This document shows, piece after piece, positions 1 through 12,521 of a stretch of DNA of 64,000 nucleotides. A program made the position numbers and the translations under genes. The notes under the pieces are model-generated. The model had not been told where the DNA came from and did not search any database. It worked only from the letters and a program-made list of their open reading frames with translations. Positions within the stretch are counted from its first letter, which is position 1, and each line of letters starts with the position of its first letter. The stretch is from assembly GCF_000787575.1 (NCBI RefSeq), contig NW_012236521.1, positions 762,924 through 826,923 on the forward strand, read 5' to 3'. Source of the DNA: Acytostelium subglobosum LB1. Lineage: Eukaryota; Evosea; Eumycetozoa; Acytosteliales; Acytosteliaceae.

Positions 1-499
1 AGGTTAATATAAGTATCTTTATCTCTATGGTTTACTATATACTACTAACAATGATGAATCAAATAACTATTCATCAATCAATCTATCAACCAGTCAGACA
101 GTGATCCTCCTGTCAGTCTATCTATCGTGACAAACCAATCAATCAAACAATCAATCACCCACTATTATTTGAAGGTCACATACACCAAAAAAGAGAGGGA
201 ACAGGAAAGAGGGCACACATTAAAAGTTTGAAAAGTTCCCAAAAAGTTGTGATTGTGGGGGCTCGCAAGTGCCCATTCACCCTCGTTAACAAGCAAACAA
301 ACAACAGAGCCTGTTTAGGTAGTGATAGGTCGCAAAGATTACATCTTTGTAAAATGAGAGAGGCTGGTTGTTTGTTTGGTTAATGTTATTTATTATACAT
401 TTATAATGCTGGATAGATGGACGATGGCATGGCTATCATGAAACAATGACCACCTCTCTATCTCTTCTCTCTCACTTCTATATAATCTAGCTCGCTTGC
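1..499. other. Intergenic, 3' flank of the kinase gene
   Basis: AT-rich DNA with CAAT/AATC tetranucleotide runs near 75-160 and CAAA runs near 293-305. It probably holds the 3' untranslated region of the kinase gene, which ends at 500 on the minus strand. No coding or RNA signal is seen. Confidence 0.5.
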
Positions 500-3400
500 T
501 TATCCATAGAATCCTGCATCGATGTTGGTCACGGCAACTGGGGCAAATGATGTCACTCCTTGATCTTCCATCTCCTTGAGGTGTGCAATGACTTGTCTGA
601 ACGTGGGCCTCTTGTCGGGATCAGAGTCCCAGCACTTTGTGATCAGTTCCTTCCACTTTGGCGCGGCTGTCAGTGGGATTGGTGGACGGTAGTTCTCGTG
701 CGCTGCCAGATGAGCCATCTTCTGAGGCTTCATATCTTGTTGTGGCTCCTCTGACGTCAACAACTCCCATAGGATCATGGCGAATGAGTAGACATCACTC
801 TTCTCACTGTTGCAGTCGCCCTTGAACACTTCTGGCGCCATGTAGGGTATGCAGCCGACAGAGGCTGTCATCATGGCGCTGTTCTCCATCTTTAGACGAG
901 ACAGTCCAAAGTCAGAGATCTTGCACTTAAAGTCGCTGACCTTGTATGAGCCACGAATGTCCACTGGGTTGTCGAGCAGGACGTTTCCAGACGAGAGATC
1001 CCTGTGAAGGATGGGCGGGGTCCAGCCATGCAGATAGGTCATTCCCTTGGCAATGTCCAACGCGATCTTGAGACGCATGTGCGGGTTCTGTTGCAGGATC
1101 TCAAAATGATCGACCAGGAATCTCCTCAAGCTTCCACCTCCCATCCATTCGATAACTATACAATGGTGTTCCTCGCTACCAGTGGTACAGGCTCCAAGGA
1201 ACTGCACAACATTGGGATGTCTCAATTTGCTGTTGTATGAAGTGTTAGTCAGATACTACTGATGGCTTGTGAGTGACAACAAACATACCTTAGGATTGAG
1301 ACCTCGTTTTGGAACATCTCGAACGATGACTTGGTCTTGAATTGGTCTCGATAGATGATCTTGATGGCAACATCTGTTTCTCTCCAGTAGCCACGCTTGA
1401 CCTCGCCAAAGAATCCTTTGCCCAACAATGATCCAAACTCCAGCTCGTTGTAGCCGATCTCGTATTCACGACGTTGTTGTTGCTGGTGCTGTTGTTGCTG
1501 TTGCTGGTGCGGCACGATGGTGCCCTTGCTGCTCTCCCAATTCGTGAAGGACGAGTCATCCCACCTGTTGTTCGATATGGTGGTGGTGCTGGTGATGACC
1601 GGGCGCTGGTTGGCTGGCGCTGTGGGTTGGTCAACTTGGTGTGGCATGAGGAAAGAGGGGTGTGGCGCCGACACGTGGATCTGGTTCGGCTGGGTGACGA
1701 TTGGTGGCAGGTTGTAGAGTGTTGCTTGCTTGGTGTTCTGTGGTGGATGCGTGCTGCTGTTGTTGTTGTTGTTGCCTTGGCCCTTGGTGCTACCGGCCGA
1801 GCCACTGGCGCTACTGTTGTTGCTGGTCCTGTTCTGCTGGACGCTGTGGCCCACCTGCTGCTGGTGGGGGTATTGCTGCTGCGTCCTGGGCGAGAACGTG
1901 TGAAAGGGAGGGTTGCTGTTGTTGTTATTTACATGGAAGAGGTCGTTGCGCATGAGGTACTTGAGATGTTCGCCAGACAGGGTCTTGGAGGACTGTTTGT
2001 CGTCGATGAAGCTGAGCTCATCCGTGCTGGAGCCAATGCTCCTGCCGCTGATCGTGCTTCGTTTGTTTCGCTCCTCAATCTCCTGGCTGGTGTAGGACTT
2101 GGTCGGCCGCATCTGAGACCTAAGTTGGCTGTTGCCATTGTCAAGTGACCCATTGTCGTCGTCTGGCCATCTTAACGCCTTCTTGTTGTATGATTGCTGC
2201 TGTTGCTGTTGCTGCTGCTGTTGCTGTTGCTGGTCATCGTCCGAGTCGATGCGGTCGATCAAATTCTCATTTGACGATCCAAACGACTCCATCGAGCCTC
2301 CCTTCTCGTTGTATATATCTATCATTCGCTTGACGCGATTCAGTATGTCGGCACGATGTCCCATTGACTCTATGCCAAGCTCGTTCTTCAAGTTGCGATT
2401 GGTGAACAGCGGCAGATGTCTTCCACTGATGGTGTTGTCGCAGAAGTTCTTTCGGTACTGTCCATAGCCGATTGATTCGAGCCACACCGCCACATCGTTG
2501 GGCGGCCAGGTGAGGAAGCCCTTGGCACGCGTGGGGCCCAGACTCTCGGTCCAGATCGATGGCGAGATGCCTGGCAGTGTGTCAAAGTTGAGCTTGAATG
2601 GCGAACTGAATGTGGCAACTGCAATGCCGCTGATCATGAGGTGGCGCAACGAGATGGCTGGGTACAGGGGAATCGTAGGCACGCCCCAGAATGCCACACC
2701 AAGGTAGTCACCGTTTCGTGTAAAGAAGATCTCGCGCGTTGTGTTGTTGATGCCACATCCAATCACCGTTGGCTCCTTGGTATCAGTAGTGAACTGTGGG
2801 CCGTATGGCTCGCCAATCTCGAAGCCTCCAAACTTCTCGCCGTTGCTGCTGTATCCGTAGGACTTGGACTCGCGGCCAATGTGCTTGTTCAGTGGATGAG
2901 TGGCATGTGAGAGTCCCACTGTGATGTCGGTCTTCTTGTCAAAGCCCTCGATGTACACCTCAAAGTAGCAAATGGTCTGAGACGACGAGGGGAATGGGCG
3001 GTTGGCAATGGCAACGGCGGTCTTCTTCTTGATCATGGTGATGGATATGTCGTCCTTCATCTTGAGCGACTTGCCGCAGCGACGCCACGCCGAGGGTGGT
3101 TGGCCATCGACATCCTGGTATTGGTTTTGGACAAAGTTGATGTCATCAGAGGAGCTGAGAATCTTGCGTGGCGATGTCTTTGGCGATGCAGGTGGGGACA
3201 TTGAGCCAAACGACAGCGAGGCCATCGTTGACGAAATGTTGTTGGTGGTGTTGGCCGCAGGCAACGAAACACATTGTCGGTGGTTGGCACTGGTGAGTGC
3301 GCTGTTGTTGAAGTAGCCTGGTGGAGGTGGAATGGAAGACGATGACGAGTTGGACAGGGAGCCCGACGAGAACGATCCCAGGGACGCGCTAGGATTGACG

Positions 3401-6400
3401 CTTGATTGCTCGAGAGAGGAGAATGTGAACTGAGACACATCTCCATTCGATGATGTTGTCGAGTTTGGTTGCGACGAGGGTGCTGAGACGTTCGTGAAGG
3501 CAGCTCCAATCAAGTTGTTGTTGAGTGTAGCCGATGTTGTCGTGGTGGTCGTCGTGCTTGACACGATCTGTGGATGCTGTTGCTGCTGTGACTGCTGTTG
3601 TGGCTGTGTCTGCGCATGCTGAGTGAGGATAGAGTTGTCTCGCAGTAACAATGCCAACTGCGATGACCTGAATACGAATGGCGGAGAGAATGACGCGATG
3701 ATCGAGCTGCCCGGCTCAATGGCTACGGATGGGTAGAGTATTCCGTAGACATTGGCAAAGGCTGTGCCCAGATATGTTCCGTTCCTCGTGAAGAAGATCT
3801 CTCTGGTGTCAAAGATTAGTCCACAGCCAATGACGTCGCCCTTCTTGAAGCCCGGACCATATGGCTCGCCCTCGTTGATAACGGCCGTGACGTCCTTCTC
3901 CTTCCACTTGAATTTACGTCCGTCGTCGCTGTGATAGCCATAGGATCGCTTGACCCATCCAATGTGCAGGTTGAGAGGGTACTCCTTGGAGGCCAGACCC
4001 ACAGACACGTGGCCCTTCTCGAGGGTCTTGATCAGCACCTCAAAGTAACAGAAGCCCTCCTGGAAAGGGTGAGTGCTCTGAACGACACCAATGCTGGGTG
4101 GCACCTCACTGGGGATGGTGGCAGCACGGTCCTTGAATGTGATGATACGGCCACTGCGCGTGGTGTCCCAGCGGCAGTTCTCCAGCTCGTCCTTGGGGAT
4201 GAGGTCCTCAGATAAGGGCGTCTGAGTGGTCTGCTTGTCGGTGGGATGGAACTGGAACGGTGGCATGAAGTTGATGATGACATAGTCGCCAGCGGATTGC
4301 AGTCCCACCGTTGGGAACAAGCCCGAGAGGTTGACCTTCTTGGCGGCAATGCCCAAGTATGATCCATTCTTGGTGAAGTACAGATTCTTGTTGGCATCCC
4401 ATCCACAACCGACAATGTCTCCACTGGCAAAGCCAGGTCCATAAGTCTGTGATGCGTTGCTGACGCCAAGATATAGTTTGCCATCGCCATTGTATCCATA
4501 TGATCTATACGAGTTGATGAGTTAGTAATCAGATCTAATTGAATGATCGATTGAATGAGTATGAACATACCCTTGAGCAAATCCTGGGAATGTGTCTTGG
4601 GGATGCTCTGCGCTCGACAATCCAATGCATATCTTGCCCTCCTTGCCTGTGATGAACAGTTCAAAGTAGGTGAATGAGCTTGAGAATGGGATCGATGCTC
4701 GGGATATCTGTTTGATAGTGCACAATGAGAAGGAGGATAGTGTGAGTCATCTTGAGATTGAAGTTAAGGATGTGATGTGATGGGAAAAGACTTACACCTC
4801 TAGTACCACTTTGTTGTAAGAGATACGACACTTTGAGACGATCCTCCACCTTGACGACCATCGAGTTGGTCTTCCTTGGGTCCCACTTGGCGTCCTTGAA
4901 GTCGACGGCACCAGAGGTGAACCTCTTCTTGATAAATTTGAAGCCCATGCCGAGGAACGACGACGATGAGTCGACTGATTGCTGATCCTGTTTCTTTGTT
5001 GTCGTCGGTGTTGTGTTTGCCGACGAAGAGACTGGGAGTGCGGGCGCGGGTGGTGCTGGCGCAGCAGGTGGCTGTGATGTTGTCGTTTGCTGTTGTTGTG
5101 GCTGAGCTGGTGTTGGGATTGGAGGAGGTGGTGGTGGTCTGTTGGGTGGCTTACTCGGTGCCTGTGTCTGTGACTGTTGTTGTTGCTGCTGTTGCTGATG
5201 AAGTTGTTGTCCGTAGATCGTACTCTTTGAGGGTGATCCACCAGCGGGTGATGTATTGGCTGGCGAGATTGGCGGCGATATATTGATTGGCGATCGACCC
5301 TTGAAGTTTGGCGAAGCAGACTGACCCGACAGCGACTGCGAGTGTGGCCTGGCGAATGATGGCGATGAAGTTGCCGGTGAGGATACAGACGGAGAGGCTG
5401 AATCTGTTTGTTGTTGTTGTTGTTGCTGTTTAAATTGGCTGTAGCCTGATTGCTGTTGATGTAGTTGTTGTTGTTGTTGCAGCTGTAGCTGTTGTTGTGG
5501 TTGTAGATGTTGCTGTGATGGTTGTGTCTGTTGCTGCCTGTTGTCTACAACACCACCAGTTGTGTTGTTAACAATCGAAGGGGCTGTTGGAACAGGTGCC
5601 GAAGCTGGTCTTGGCGATCTGGATGTCGGTGATTTGGGCAGTAACAACAATGGTACAGTTGGTGATTGTTGCTGCTGTTGCTGTTGATGTTGATGTTGTT
5701 GTTGTTGTATTACAGGTTGCTTTGGTGAAGTCGATGAATGTGATTGTACAGCTTGTGTTGGAGGAGGTGTCAACAAGTCGGTGGATTGGTCGAGCGCCAG
5801 CGAGTATTGTCGCGAGGGCTGAGACTGAGAATGTTGCAGCGGCGTCGATACAAAGCTTTGATTGCTGCCGTTGAGGTTGTATCGGGGCGCGCCACCACTG
5901 CCTCCAATGTTGTCGTTTGGAATGCTGTTGCTGCTGCTGTTGGTGCTCGGCACGCCTGCACTGCTGTTCACACTGCTGCTCACACTGCTGCCGCCGCTGT
6001 TATTGCTGCTGTTGTTGATGCTGCCGGCACTGGCGTTCTTGAAGTTTCGACCGCTGCTGTCGACAGCAAAGAAGTCAAAGTCAAAGTCGGCGCTGTTGAA
6101 TAGCGATGACGACGAGTTGCTGATGTTGCGTACGACGGGTATTGGTGTTAGCACTTCATTAAAGAGGTCGTGTCCTGAGCTGGTCTGTTGCTGTTGGTGT
6201 GGGTGTTGTTGTTGGAGATGGACGTTGTTGCCAATGTTGTGATTGTTCTTTGGGTTGCGAGGTGGTGAAGAAAGGTTGATCAGCGTATTGCTACTCAGTA
6301 AACCATCTGCACTATTGTTCTTTCCAACATTGACCCTTGAGTACTGTTGTTGCTGCTGTTGTTGTTGCGGAAGTGGTTTGAATGTCTGCTGTTGTGGTGC

Positions 6401-7414
6401 AGGCTTGAAGTAGTGCTGTTGTTGTTGTTGCTGTTGCTGCACCGGTGGCGGCCTGACAAAGTTTAGATTTGGATTGCCAATGCTTGAGGCCGACTTGGAG
6501 TTGGTGAGCGAGGGGGGAGGGGGAGGAGGAGGCACAGGCGGGGCAGAGAACGATAGCGGCTGGAGGGTCGACTGGGCCTGCTGTTGCTGCTGCGGCACCT
6601 GCGCCTGCTGCTGCTGTGAGCTTGATGGTGTACTGTTGGTCGAATTGGACCTGGAGTGCTGTCTAGTATGTCTGCGAACGTATGGCGATGCTGACGACGG
6701 TGGTGGTGGCAATATTAATGATGAAGGTGTATGTGTCGGATCCAGTATGTCTATAATTGTTAACTGCGGAGCACTACACAGTCGGGGGTAATTCTCTGTT
6801 CAATCAGAATGCTCCTAATTATAATCTTCTTGTTTTGCTATTGAGCCTTTGTTATATATGATGTATATGTATATAGTATATTGTACCTGTTTCTGTATCT
6901 GTTGTTGTTATTGTTGTAATAAATATAATATAATATATATCGTATCCTTCTCTGTTTATATATATAAAGTAATAATCGATGTTTAAATACTCTGTTCATT
7001 CATTCATTCAAAGGAATAGTATTGTATTAGTATAAAGTGTACTCGGCGCTATCTTCACATCAATCAATCAATCAATCAATCGATTCGATCAATCAATCGC
7101 TCTCTGTTTGCTAATTACAGTTTAAAAGTTGTTTGAGTAATAGGTTTATATATAATGTAATAATACTAATAATAATAATAATGATGTTGACGATAATTAA
7201 CAAACTATGTCTTATGTTGTTGATGTTGGTATTGATGGTTGATGTTGTTGTTGTTGTTGATGTGTTGAGTTGTTAAACACGCATACACACACTATCAATC
7301 AATCAATCAATCATACACACTCTATCTATCTCTTTCTTTATCTCTCTCACTCTTCATTCACTCTCTCTCTTGTTTCTTCTTGTTTTCCACTCCCACCCAC
7401 ACACTCACCTTCAT
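500..7414 (-). CDS. splA: SplA-like SPRY/SAM-domain protein kinase
   Basis: Predicted cytoplasmic kinase of the tyrosine-kinase-like/dual-specificity class. Exons read from splice sites: 7409..7414, 6763..4796, 4707..4571, 4504..1289, 1229..500; the frame closes at about 2,018 aa. The first ~650 residues are low complexity, rich in Q, S, N and P. Three SPRY domains follow (about 660-780, 840-980 and 1205-1350), then a SAM domain (about 1370-1440), a poly-Q/N linker, and a C-terminal kinase domain from about 1715. The kinase keeps the glycine loop GKGFFGEV, VAIK, HRDLSSGN, DFG and an APE motif, so it should be active. This order matches Dictyostelium SplA, a kinase needed for spore integrity. 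The large first exon has no ATG of its own; the six-base exon (ATG AAG before a GTGAGT donor, 645-bp intron) is my inference for the start and is the weakest part of the model. Orthology to splA is inferred from architecture. Confidence 0.85.
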
Positions 7415-9306
7415 TCTCTCTCAACACACCAACCAAACAAACAATAAAATAAATTAAAAAAAAATGAATTTGGTCGATGATCTCACCAGACATCATCAAC
7501 ACTTTGTTGGGCAAACAAGGGTCCACAATGACATTGATTGATTGATCGATTGATTGTGTGTCAAACTGACAAGTCAATGTTCTACATACATTATAAATTA
7601 TATGATCACTCATGTGATTGTATGAAATGTATGTATGAATGGTTGAATGATTGAATGATCGTTGTCTTGAGATCATCATGTTGAATGCAATGATTACAAT
7701 CACTCAACAACAACACAAATAGGAGAAGGAAATAACTGTTTTGTGTTTGTGTTTGAAAAAGAGTGTTGTGTTGAGTCTTAGACCAACCTGGGGTTTGTGG
7801 TGGTCTGAAGATTGGTCATGGGATTCTCCCAACTACACACGCTTTCTTTGAATAATCAATGATAGCCTCGTTCATCACTCTCGTCTTTCTGATCAGTCAT
7901 CATCAAAAGATTAGTGTTTCACCATTCAACAACAATGTGTGTCATAAGTTTAGTTTATTTATAATACTCAATTTGTATATTTATCATACATGGATAAATG
8001 AATAGATAGTATTATTACTTTAAGTTAGATGATTGAATGATTGAATGATTGAATGATTGAATGTGGTCCTAACATGATATGAGCCATCATTCATCATCAT
8101 GTTACTTTGGTGACAGGTTACCAACAAATACCAATATCCGAAGAAGACGAAACCAACCTACCTGCCTGGGTGGTCTCGGCTTTAGATGATGGCTCCATCC
8201 CGTCCCTAAATTGTTAATAGCCCCAAGTCCGTCCCTTTGCAAACATTACCCATCCTACAAATGTACTCGTAAGTAAAGTAAAGTAAAGTTATGTTAGATG
8301 TTTGATAAAATTTATAAATAGATATCAAAGATAGATAGATATTAAGTTTTGTTGTTGGTGTAAGTTCATGTTTCACGATCATTAGGATAAGGTCCAGACG
8401 CCATCGGATCCATCACGTGATGGATGATCGATTGATGATGTAGTTGACGTGGCTTTTAAACAACCACACTCACACACTCTGTCACCGTCATGCATACTCG
8501 ATCAAGCCCACTCACACGATCATTAATTCGTTCATTCAATCAAACAAGCACATCAACATTGATCCCAACAGCCAAACACACTCGCTGACCTCACCACAAC
8601 CTTAGCACGCAAAAATGTCAGTCGGTCGATCACTTCACCTTTGTTACCAACACCCACTTGGATGTCGTCCACACAACAATAAGACATAGCGAGGATCATG
8701 CGCCATTCGGGTTGCCCGATACTTGAAAGCTTGCCAAACTATCTCCACATATTCAATCAAAATGGTGACTGCTGGAGCAGGTGCGTGTGGATATGATGTG
8801 TCTCTCGAAATAGATAGTGGTATGACAGATGATTGGACCTTGTTCAATCCATCCATCCTCATCATTTGCTTTGCGGCCGCGCACTAGGTCGTTGTCTATG
8901 GCCCTGCCCAACACCATATCACTCATTTGCCCCTTGTCTACCCAGAGAGATAGTATGGCTGGTATGGTATGTGTACTTGGCTTACTTGCTTGGTTTTAGC
9001 TGACTGTCTGTCTGTCTATTTGTTTGGTGTCTGCTGACGTACCGACTGCGCAACAAAGGGGGTTTGGCCACCATCAGCTGTGTGTGGGCAGATGGGTGTG
9101 GAAAGTGAACGGCACGGGTAAAGGATAAATATATCCAAACCGTGGAAGTGTCATTATATTCAACCAGTCGAGTTATATATATATATTCAAACATATAATT
9201 CAATTTCATAAAGTATGTATACCCTACTCTGGAACTATCCCCGGACCCTCTTTGGCCCAAGGCCCACCACACCAGAGACTAATATAATGTCTCATTCCTC
9301 CAGATA
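7415..9306. other. Long intergenic region with simple repeats
   Basis: A spacer of 1.9 kb between a minus-strand and a plus-strand gene, so it should hold both promoters. It contains TGATTGAA tandem units near 8031-8061, an AAGTA run near 8272-8289, and (TA)n just before the secreted-protein gene near 9172-9185. Short ORFs here have no family resemblance. A CCTCCAG followed by ATAATG just before 9307 resembles a splice acceptor, so the next gene may have a spliced leader; I found no convincing donor. Confidence 0.45.
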
Positions 9307-11571
9307 ATGTACAAACAATTTATGTTGGTAGCACTGTTGGCTGTGGTCATGTTGGCCGCCAGCACCAATGCTGCTGCAGTAGATTGCTCAAAAGTCTTGT
9401 GCCCATACATTGAGGCCGACAAGTGTAATGCTGACCCATCCACCATCTACGTTCCAGCCAACCCACCAACCAAGTGCTGTGCCACCTGTGAGGAGAACCC
9501 ATGCAAGGCTGTGCTCTGCCAATTCGTCGATCCAAAGAAGTGCAGTGCCATTGGCAACATCTACGTGCCCGCCAACCCACCCTCAAAGTGCTGCGCCACC
9601 TGTGTCAAGCCATGCGCTGACGCCCTCTGCCCATTTGTCGACGAGAAGAAGTGTGTTGACTCTGGCAACGTCTACTCGCCAGCCAACCCACCAACCAAGT
9701 GCTGCCCAACCTGTGACAAGCCAGTGAACCCATGCAAGGGCATCCTCTGTCCAATTGTCGACGAGAAGAAGTGCAATGACCAAGGCTTCACCTTCTCCCC
9801 AGCCAACCCACCCACCAAGTGCTGTGACACTTGCGAGAACCCATGCAAGGGCATCAAGTGCCTCTACGTTGACGAGAAGAACTGCACTGCTGCCGGTAAC
9901 ATCTACGCCCCAGCTGCCCCACCAAAGAAGTGCTGCCCATCGTGTGACAACCCCTGCAAGCAGATCGCCTGTCCTATTGTTGACGAGAAGAAGTGCAATG
10001 ACCAAGGCTTCACCTTCTCCCCAGCCAACCCACCAAAGAAGTGCTGTCCAACCTGTGACGACCCATGCAAGGGCATCGCCTGTCCACTCGTTGACGAGAG
10101 GAAGTGCATTGACCAAGGCTTCACCTTTGCCCCAGCCGCTCCACCCAAGAAGTGCTGCCCAACATGTGACAACCCCTGCGACACCGTCCGTTGTGCCTAC
10201 GTCGACGAGAGAAACTGCACTGCCTCTGGCCTCAACTACTCGCCTGCCAACCCACCATCAAAGTGCTGCCCAACATGTGAGGACCCATGCTTCGGCACCG
10301 AATGTCCATTTATTACCGAGAAGATGTGTCTCGACCATGGTCTGGCCTTCATGCCCGCCAACCCACCATCACTTTGCTGCGCCATCTGTTACAACCCATG
10401 CAAGGGAGTCCCATGCCCAGTTGTTGACGAGAGGAACTGCACTCTTGCTGGAAACCTCTACTCTCCACCCGCCCCACCAAAGAAGTGCTGCGCATCATGT
10501 GACAACCCATGCAAGGGTATCGCCTGTCCAATCGTAGACGAGAAGAAGTGCATTGACCANGGCTTCACCTTNNCCCCAGCCAACCCACCATCAAAGTGCT
10601 GCCCATCATGTGACAACCCATGTGCCACCGTTCGTTGNGNCTNTGTCGANGAGANNAACTGCACTGCCNCTGGCAACATCTACNCCCCAGCCAACCCACC
10701 ANNNAAGTGCTGCCCATCATGTGACAANCCATGCAAGGACCCATGCAAGGGNATTGAGTGNCCAGTCGTTGACGAGAGAAAGTGCAAGGACCAAGGATTC
10801 ACCTTCTCCCCAGCCAACCCACCATCAAAGTGCTGTGCCTCCTGTGACAACCCATGTGCCATGGTCAAGTGCAACTACGTCGATGAGAAGAACTGCACTG
10901 CTGCCGGCAACATCTACGCCCCAGCCAACCCACCTTCCAAGTGCTGCCCATCATGTGAGATACGCGAGGACCCATGCAAGGCCGTCCTCTGCCCAGCCGT
11001 AGACCAGGACAGATGCAGAGCCGAGGGCAACATCTTCGTGCCAGCCAACCCACCATCAAAGTGCTGCGCCTCATGCGAGAAGCCAACCAACCCATGTGAT
11101 GCCCAGGACAACCTCTGCCCACCAATCGACCAAGAGAAGTGCAGAGCCGAGGGCAACATCTTTGTCCCAGCCAACCCAGCCGCCGGCAAGTGCTGCGACA
11201 CCTGCGAGGAGAACCCATGCAAGGAGGTCCGCTGTGACTTTGTCGACCCAAGAAAGTGCAACGACTCTGGTCTCATCTACTCCCCAGCCAACCCACCCTC
11301 CAAGTGCTGCCCAACATGTGACGAGAACCCATGCAAGGGCGTCAGGTGCCCAGTCGTCGACGCCGACAAGTGCAAGGAGCAAGGACTCTTCTTCGTGGCT
11401 GCCAACCCACCCTCCAAGTGCTGTGACACCTGTGAGAAGGAGGACCCATGCAAGGCTGTCCAGTGCCCAGTCATCGACGAGAAGAAGTGCAACTCCGACC
11501 CATCCACCTTCTACTCACCAGCCAGCCCACCATCCAAGTGCTGTGCCACCTGCGAGCTCCGCCAACGTTAA
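9307..11571 (+). CDS. Secreted protein of 19 tandem cysteine-rich repeats
   Basis: A single-exon protein of 754 aa. It opens with a signal peptide (MYKQF, then a hydrophobic stretch ending in STNAAA, about residues 1-23). The rest is 19 consecutive repeats of about 37-40 residues and nothing else. Each repeat has six cysteines: C-x4-C, one more C about eight residues on, then a PANPP-like turn followed by CC-x2-C. The closing CC-x2-C recalls von Willebrand type C modules, but the spacing differs and I cannot assign a known family. Repeats alternate between two classes, one with GFTFSP and one with NCTAAGNIYAP, the latter carrying an N-glycosylation site. The likely place is the extracellular matrix or sheath (inference from architecture). 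Ambiguous bases between 10560 and 10752 fall in repeats 11-13, so repeat number there is uncertain. There is no GPI signal or membrane anchor. Confidence 0.9.
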   Translation: MYKQFMLVALLAVVMLAASTNAAAVDCSKVLCPYIEADKCNADPSTIYVPANPPTKCCATCEENPCKAVLCQFVDPKKCSAIGNIYVPANPPSKCCATCVKPCADALCPFVDEKKCVDSGNVYSPANPPTKCCPTCDKPVNPCKGILCPIVDEKKCNDQGFTFSPANPPTKCCDTCENPCKGIKCLYVDEKNCTAAGNIYAPAAPPKKCCPSCDNPCKQIACPIVDEKKCNDQGFTFSPANPPKKCCPTCDDPCKGIACPLVDERKCIDQGFTFAPAAPPKKCCPTCDNPCDTVRCAYVDERNCTASGLNYSPANPPSKCCPTCEDPCFGTECPFITEKMCLDHGLAFMPANPPSLCCAICYNPCKGVPCPVVDERNCTLAGNLYSPPAPPKKCCASCDNPCKGIACPIVDEKKCIDXGFTXXPANPPSKCCPSCDNPCATVRXXXVXEXNCTAXGNIYXPANPPXKCCPSCDXPCKDPCKXIEXPVVDERKCKDQGFTFSPANPPSKCCASCDNPCAMVKCNYVDEKNCTAAGNIYAPANPPSKCCPSCEIREDPCKAVLCPAVDQDRCRAEGNIFVPANPPSKCCASCEKPTNPCDAQDNLCPPIDQEKCRAEGNIFVPANPAAGKCCDTCEENPCKEVRCDFVDPRKCNDSGLIYSPANPPSKCCPTCDENPCKGVRCPVVDADKCKEQGLFFVAANPPSKCCDTCEKEDPCKAVQCPVIDEKKCNSDPSTFYSPASPPSKCCATCELRQR
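10560..10752. other. Cluster of ambiguous bases (N) inside the repeats
   Basis: Scattered single and short runs of N lie inside repeats 11-13 of the cysteine-rich gene. The pattern fits reads from near-identical repeats collapsed on each other, so the true number of repeats may be higher than 19. The reading frame stays open across the region. Confidence 0.8.
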
Positions 11572-11671
11572 ATAATCGATAAACTATAAACCAATCAATC
11601 GGAAACTCTTCCATTCAACCATCCATCCCATCCATCTTTGTGTATGATACAATGCATTGTTCTTCTCTTCT

Positions 11672-12355
11672 TTATGAGTTGATTGAGTCTGTGTCCACAT
11701 CCACATCAGCAGATGATGTTGTCGCAGTCGAAGTTGTAGTCGTGGTCGTAGTCGTTGACAATGTAGTCTCATCGCCATCATCAATCATTGTTGAGTCAGT
11801 TATTGAAGTTGTTGTATTAGAGTCTGATTGCAGTACAACTGGTTCATTGCTCTCGACGTTGACAGCCAAATATTGGAAGTTAAAGTTGAGTGAGTCCAAT
11901 GTCTTCTGATCGTCATCGCCCTTCTTGATTGCATGTACACAGCCCAAAGGTGCAGACAGTTTGTATACACCATGACTGTCAGGACTGACAAATGCGAATG
12001 TCATCTTGCTATCCCTATGTCTCGCAGGTACATTAACCTCTTTAATCAACTCTGATATCTCCTTCAATGTTGCGTTTCTCCTGTTTCCGTCGAGTTGCAA
12101 ATGTGTTTCAATGAGTAAGTACTCTCGCCAACTACAACTACCAACTACAACTACAACAACATCATATCATCATTCATCATACCATGTATATAACTTGATC
12201 TCATCACTCTCTGGTAGGGATGTTCTAGACTTGAACTCTGATGCGCTGTGGAATGCATTCATCTTGAGGAATACTCTCAACAACAATGGACACACCCTCT
12301 CTCGGTTGATTGGCTGTGGTCCAGTCGTCTGGATATTGCTACCATGATGTCTCAT
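11672..12355 (-). CDS. sap18: Histone deacetylase complex subunit SAP18
   Basis: Two exons, 12355..12183 and 12080..11672, joined at a GTATGA donor and a CAG acceptor, give 193 aa. The joined protein reads LLLRVF, then the IKLYTW/NATLKEISELIKEV core, then FAFVSPD and a C-terminal beta region, which is the ubiquitin-like SAP18 fold. SAP18 bridges the Sin3-HDAC complex and is also part of the ASAP/exon-junction complex, in the nucleus. The last ~60 residues are Thr/Ser/Asp-rich and not part of the family core. The start chosen is MRHHGS; an in-frame ATG 13 codons upstream would only add a Tyr/Ile-rich leader that the family lacks. Recognition of the fold is secure; the exact intron edges are inferred. 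Confidence 0.88.
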
Positions 12356-12521
12356 GTGTATTATATATATATATGTATGATAAGTATCAATCAAATAATG
12401 ATTGAGTGATGATGTTCAATGATCAAGTTCATGATGAAGATGAGTGTGATTGCGTGTGTGAGAGTGTGTTGCTTATGCTTGCGAGAAAGTGATTGGTTGG
12501 TTGATTGGAATGATGGAGTGC

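Noticed and set aside
1474-2148. Plus-strand frame of 224 codons inside the kinase gene
   Set aside because: It is the complement of the poly-Q/S/N linker of the kinase exon; Leu/Val/Cys-rich composition comes from CAG/CAA repeats read backwards.
7020-7095. AATC repeats considered as a CRISPR-like array
   Set aside because: Plain tetranucleotide microsatellites without spacers, in a eukaryotic genome; the same repeats occur throughout the window.
8644-9272. Two minus-strand frames of 73 and 96 codons upstream of the cysteine-repeat gene
   Set aside because: No homology, poor start context and position in the likely promoter argue against coding.
9583-11382. Several minus-strand frames with repeated GLSQVGQHLVGG-like units
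   Set aside because: They are antisense shadows of the cysteine-repeat gene; periodicity follows the sense repeats and no start or splice support exists.
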